This document shows, in pieces, positions 61,487 through 64,000 of a DNA stretch of 64,000 nucleotides. The notes under the pieces are model-generated. The model did not search any database. It saw nothing but the letters and a program-made list of their open reading frames with translations, and was not told the DNA's origin. How positions within the stretch are numbered: position 1 is the first letter of the stretch; each line of letters begins with the position of its first letter. The translations under genes were made by a program, and so were the position numbers. The DNA comes from Bacillus sp. 103mf (lineage in GTDB: Bacteria; Bacillota; Bacilli; Bacillales; Bacillaceae_G). The stretch covers positions 62,001-126,000 of the forward strand of contig NZ_FPAF01000005.1 of the NCBI RefSeq assembly GCF_900116295.1, read 5' to 3'.

Positions 61487-62539
61487 TTAGCTTCTTAGAA
61501 GGCTGAAAAAGCTGTTCACAACCTCGTCTGAAACATCCTCTAATTGCTTATACTTATATTGCGGATTTTGGTCCTTATCAATGACAACAGAGCGTATTCC
61601 TTCGAAAAAGTCTTCATGTTTCAGAAAGTTTTTAGCGAGCACAAGATCAGTAGCAAAGCACTCTTCTAATGTTTTTTCTTCTCCACCAATAAATTGTTTT
61701 AACGTTATTTTTAGGGAGAATGGTGATTTTGATAATATTGTTGCTTTTGTTTGAGTTGTCAAAGGGCTCGTATCTTTTCCTAAAGAATGGATAATTTCTT
61801 CGACAGTGTGAAAAGAAAAGTGCTTATCAATCTCTGTTTGGAATGTTGAAAGTTCACTTTCGGTAACAGGAAGTTCTGAATAATCATTGATTAGCTCTGT
61901 TAATGATGTATGGATATCTTTTGCATGCCAATCTACTTGTTCAATATGAGTAAGAAGAGCATTCAATTTTTCGCTTGTCATGTAAAAGTCAGCAGCATTT
62001 ATATATAGTACATCAGCTGCTTTAATGACAGAAGCTGTTAATGCTAAGTAACGTCCTATATAGCCCGGCGCTTTATTTAAAAAATAAGCAGATCCGACAT
62101 CAGGGAAAAAACCGATATTCATTTCTGGCATCGCCCACTTTGTTCGCTCAGTTACAATTCTATGACTAGCTCCGTAAGTGAGTCCAACTCCTCCGCCCAT
62201 AACAAAGCCATCTAAACACGCGACAATTGGTTTAGGAAACTTATAAACGAGCATATCTAATTGGAATTCATCTTCAAAAAATTGCTCGGCTTTTTGCAGG
62301 GCAGAGTCATGTAAACGAGCTTCGTAAAGAGTCTTAATGTCACCGCCGGCACAAAGTCCCTTCGTACCTGCGCCTTTTATAATGACAAGATGAATTTGAT
62401 CATCCATTTCCCATTCTTTCAATTTTTGCGTTATTGGTCCTATCATTTCATAAGAAATGGAGTTTAATGCTTTTGGGCGATTTAACGTAATGGTAGCTAC
62501 TCCATTTTTGTTAACTGAAAATAGAACTTGATCAGTCAT
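61487..62539 (-). CDS. 3-hydroxyisobutyryl-CoA hydrolase (enoyl-CoA hydratase fold)
   Basis: This 350-residue crotonase-fold enzyme is longer than hydratases (about 260) and matches 3-hydroxyisobutyryl-CoA hydrolases: GTKGLCAGGDIKTL, FVMGGGVGLTYGASHRI, AMPEMNIGFFPDVGSAYFL. It releases 3-hydroxyisobutyrate for mmsB, completing the chain from valine. It is transcribed toward mmsA on the other strand with its own AAAGGAGG site, so it is controlled separately. Confidence 0.87.
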   Translation of the reverse strand: MTDQVLFSVNKNGVATITLNRPKALNSISYEMIGPITQKLKEWEMDDQIHLVIIKGAGTKGLCAGGDIKTLYEARLHDSALQKAEQFFEDEFQLDMLVYKFPKPIVACLDGFVMGGGVGLTYGASHRIVTERTKWAMPEMNIGFFPDVGSAYFLNKAPGYIGRYLALTASVIKAADVLYINAADFYMTSEKLNALLTHIEQVDWHAKDIHTSLTELINDYSELPVTESELSTFQTEIDKHFSFHTVEEIIHSLGKDTSPLTTQTKATILSKSPFSLKITLKQFIGGEEKTLEECFATDLVLAKNFLKHEDFFEGIRSVVIDKDQNPQYKYKQLEDVSDEVVNSFFSLLRS

Positions 62540-63002
62540 AATATATCCTCCTTTATCATTCTCTGTTTGTTTTCACAAGTTGTGTCAGTGTCTAAACAAA
62601 TAGACATTTTGTAAAAAAACAGAGAAATTACGTTTTTATATATAAATTTCTTGTTTTTTTTCTTTAATCCTGCAATACCACATGTCTTTCTTTGTTTTAA
62701 AATGAAGAGCAAATGAATATACTGTAGAAAATAGATATAATCTTTAATAGTAATGCGTTTTTTTGCGTTTTTTTGGAGAGATATTTTGGAAGGATTTTAT
62801 AAAAGAAAAGGGAATAAAACTTCTAACGATTAATTGATATGATTTGCAATTTTTTATAATAAAGGTTTTAATAAATTGATATAATGAGTTTTCTATATTT
62901 TGGTCTTATTTTCGTTTTTAGGTTTGTTGATAAGTTTATTTTTACTAAATATAGAATGTTTACTTAATGTACCCTAAGAAAGTAGAGGGAGGGGAGATTG
63001 GA
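62540..63002. other. Gene-free AT-rich divergent region
   Basis: About 460 AT-rich bases between divergent genes. No conserved operator, -24/-12 element or small gene is visible. Confidence 0.4.
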
Positions 63003-63263
63003 ATGCCAGGGCTTTTGTTATTATCAGTCATTATTTTGTCTTCTCTTATGGTTGGTTTAACTTTTTATTTTCATCAAGAAGATACAGAGCAAGATACTGT
63101 GCGAGATAAAGTACGATTGGTATTTCCAATTTTCATTTTAACAATTGCAATTAGCTTTGCATTAACTGAAAATAATTACGTTGCAATTCTTTCATGGTTT
63201 TTTATGACAGTGTTATTATTCATTGTGTTGTACGTTGTAATGAAGGATTATTTACAAAAATAA
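63003..63263 (+). CDS. Small membrane protein (86 aa)
   Basis: Three hydrophobic segments (LLLLSVIILSSLMVGLTFYF, RLVFPIFILTIAISFAL, AILSWFFMTVLLFIVLYVV) are separated by a charged EDTEQDTVRDKV loop. No family is recognised. ATG 63003 follows GGGAGGGGAG; 12 upstream codons are open but lack a site. A terminator follows. Confidence 0.7.
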   Translation: MPGLLLLSVIILSSLMVGLTFYFHQEDTEQDTVRDKVRLVFPIFILTIAISFALTENNYVAILSWFFMTVLLFIVLYVVMKDYLQK

Positions 63264-63292
63264 AAGTGCCATAAATGGCACTTTTATTTTAA
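63262..63292 (+). terminator. Intrinsic terminator
   Basis: AAAAGTGCCAT/ATGGCACTTTT with a 2-3 base loop is followed by ATTTT. Confidence 0.75.
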
Positions 63293-63571
63293 AGTAATGT
63301 TTAATTTCACATACCGTAATAAAAAGAAAATAAAAAATCGATAGAAATAAATCCTTTAGAAATATAAAATAGTTGGGTATGGACTGGAAAGAATAATGAT
63401 AAAAGTTTTTCTTTATATTCTGTTGTCACTTTTCTCATACTACAAATGAATAATGGCAGAAGCCAAATGAGTTTTCGTTAGGGAAGTCATACCATTCTTA
63501 CTCATTCTCTTGTCAATCAGTAATACCCACTATACTATGAAAATAGAGACATAAAAAAGGGGTGTTTTTGC
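63293..63571. other. Gene-free region upstream of the DUF2584 gene
   Basis: Under 300 AT-rich bases; I see no gene or clear regulatory motif. Confidence 0.35.
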
Positions 63572-63811
63572 ATGAAGTTTGAAATGCATACAAAGATTAC
63601 TACAAATGAAACCGAGAAACGATTACATACAGAAGATAATATATTTCAGTTAGTGTTAGAAGGATATCATTTATTTGTTATTGATGAAATATTGCCGGTG
63701 TATAAAACAAGACAAGAGCTTGTTGGAAGTGCCGTTGTAAAGAAAGTGGAATGGGCAGAGGGAAGAACGACGCTGTTATATCAACTTATTTCACTTCAAT
63801 CTGTGAATTAA
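63572..63811 (+). CDS. DUF2584 family protein
   Basis: This 79-residue protein matches DUF2584 by its start (MKFEMHTKITTNETEKR), the internal LVLEGYHLF and the ending TTLLYQLISLQSVN. The function is unknown. AAAAAGGGGTG precedes the ATG. sbcD begins 22 bases downstream and may be cotranscribed. Confidence 0.8.
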   Translation: MKFEMHTKITTNETEKRLHTEDNIFQLVLEGYHLFVIDEILPVYKTRQELVGSAVVKKVEWAEGRTTLLYQLISLQSVN

Positions 63812-63833
63812 TAGAAAAGAAAGGAAGGGAAAG

Positions 63834-64000
63834 ATGAAATTTTTTCATACAGCCGATTGGCATTTAGGAAAGCTTGTACATGGTGTTTATATGACAGAAG
63901 ATCAGCGCTATGTTTTAGAACAATTTATACAAGCAGTGAAAGAAGAAAAACCAGATGCTGTCATTATTGCAGGAGACTTATATGACCGTGCCATCCCGCC
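63834..64000 (+). CDS. sbcD: Nuclease subunit SbcD, N-terminal part (3' end outside window)
   Basis: The frame begins MKFFHTADWHLGKLVHG, which contains the D-x-H metal motif of Mre11/SbcD phosphodiesterases, and reaches VIIAGDLYDRAIP, the GD-x-x-D motif. SbcD with SbcC cuts hairpins and processes double-strand breaks. GGAAGGGAAAG precedes the ATG. Only 55 codons lie in the window. Confidence 0.92.
   Translation, partial: MKFFHTADWHLGKLVHGVYMTEDQRYVLEQFIQAVKEEKPDAVIIAGDLYDRAIP

Overview
The window reads as chromosomal DNA from a Bacillus cereus group member. The base composition is low in G+C, ribosome binding sites are strong GGAGG types, and GTG/TTG starts are frequent. Many genes have recognisable Bacillus homologues (racA, spo0M, yozE, yozD, yokU, kamA). 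Several intergenic spaces hold structured interspersed repeats of the kind found in this group. I see no rRNA, tRNA, CRISPR array or phage module.

Layout. 1-8.4 kb: the end of a D-alanine aminotransferase, a nitroreductase, a lipoprotein, a nicotinamidase, a methyltransferase cut off by a repeat, a two-component system, an azoreductase/MFS pair and a YdcF-like protein. 8.4-12.8 kb: a two-gene OpuF/BusA-type compatible-solute ABC transporter and an amino-acid antiporter. 13.2-16.9 kb: an McrB-like AAA+ ATPase overlapping a DUF2357/PD-(D/E)xK nuclease, a probable type IV restriction-like defence pair. 17.4-29 kb: a GNAT protein behind a cre site, a hybrid cluster protein behind a perfect Fnr box, racA, a CorC/HlyC protein with an unusual hairpin-spaced start, a sensor kinase, an M29 aminopeptidase, DUF4397 and YjcZ proteins and an FAD oxidoreductase.

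29.4-45.3 kb matches the B. subtilis yod region: yodT-S-R-Q-ablB, a sigma-54 activator, kamA-yokU, yozE, yodN, yozD, a His-rich peptide/kinase/spo0M operon and yodM. The lysine part converts lysine to beta-lysine, acetylates it and probably degrades it further. Good -24/-12 promoters lie before both the activator gene and kamA. yodN is split by a 3.4-kb element carrying a large serine recombinase. Removing the DNA between two in-frame ACAAAT copies would restore a 220-residue YodN.

45.3-51 kb holds a CDF transporter, a thioredoxin-like protein, a sunset-domain protein, small secreted and membrane proteins and decayed fragments. 51.4-62.5 kb is a coherent catabolic block: methylcitrate synthase, methylcitrate dehydratase, methylisocitrate lyase, a second sigma-54 activator, then acyl-CoA dehydrogenase, 3-hydroxyisobutyrate dehydrogenase and methylmalonate-semialdehyde dehydrogenase behind a -24/-12 promoter, with a 3-hydroxyisobutyryl-CoA hydrolase on the opposite strand. 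Together these would take valine carbon to propionyl-CoA and on to pyruvate plus succinate. The window ends with a DUF2584 protein and the start of sbcD.

The most unusual items are the recombinase element in yodN, the mosaic and nested intergenic repeats with exchangeable cassettes, the McrB/DUF2357 pair, and the sigma-54 promoter enclosed in an inverted repeat. All functions are read from sequence by eye; no search was run.
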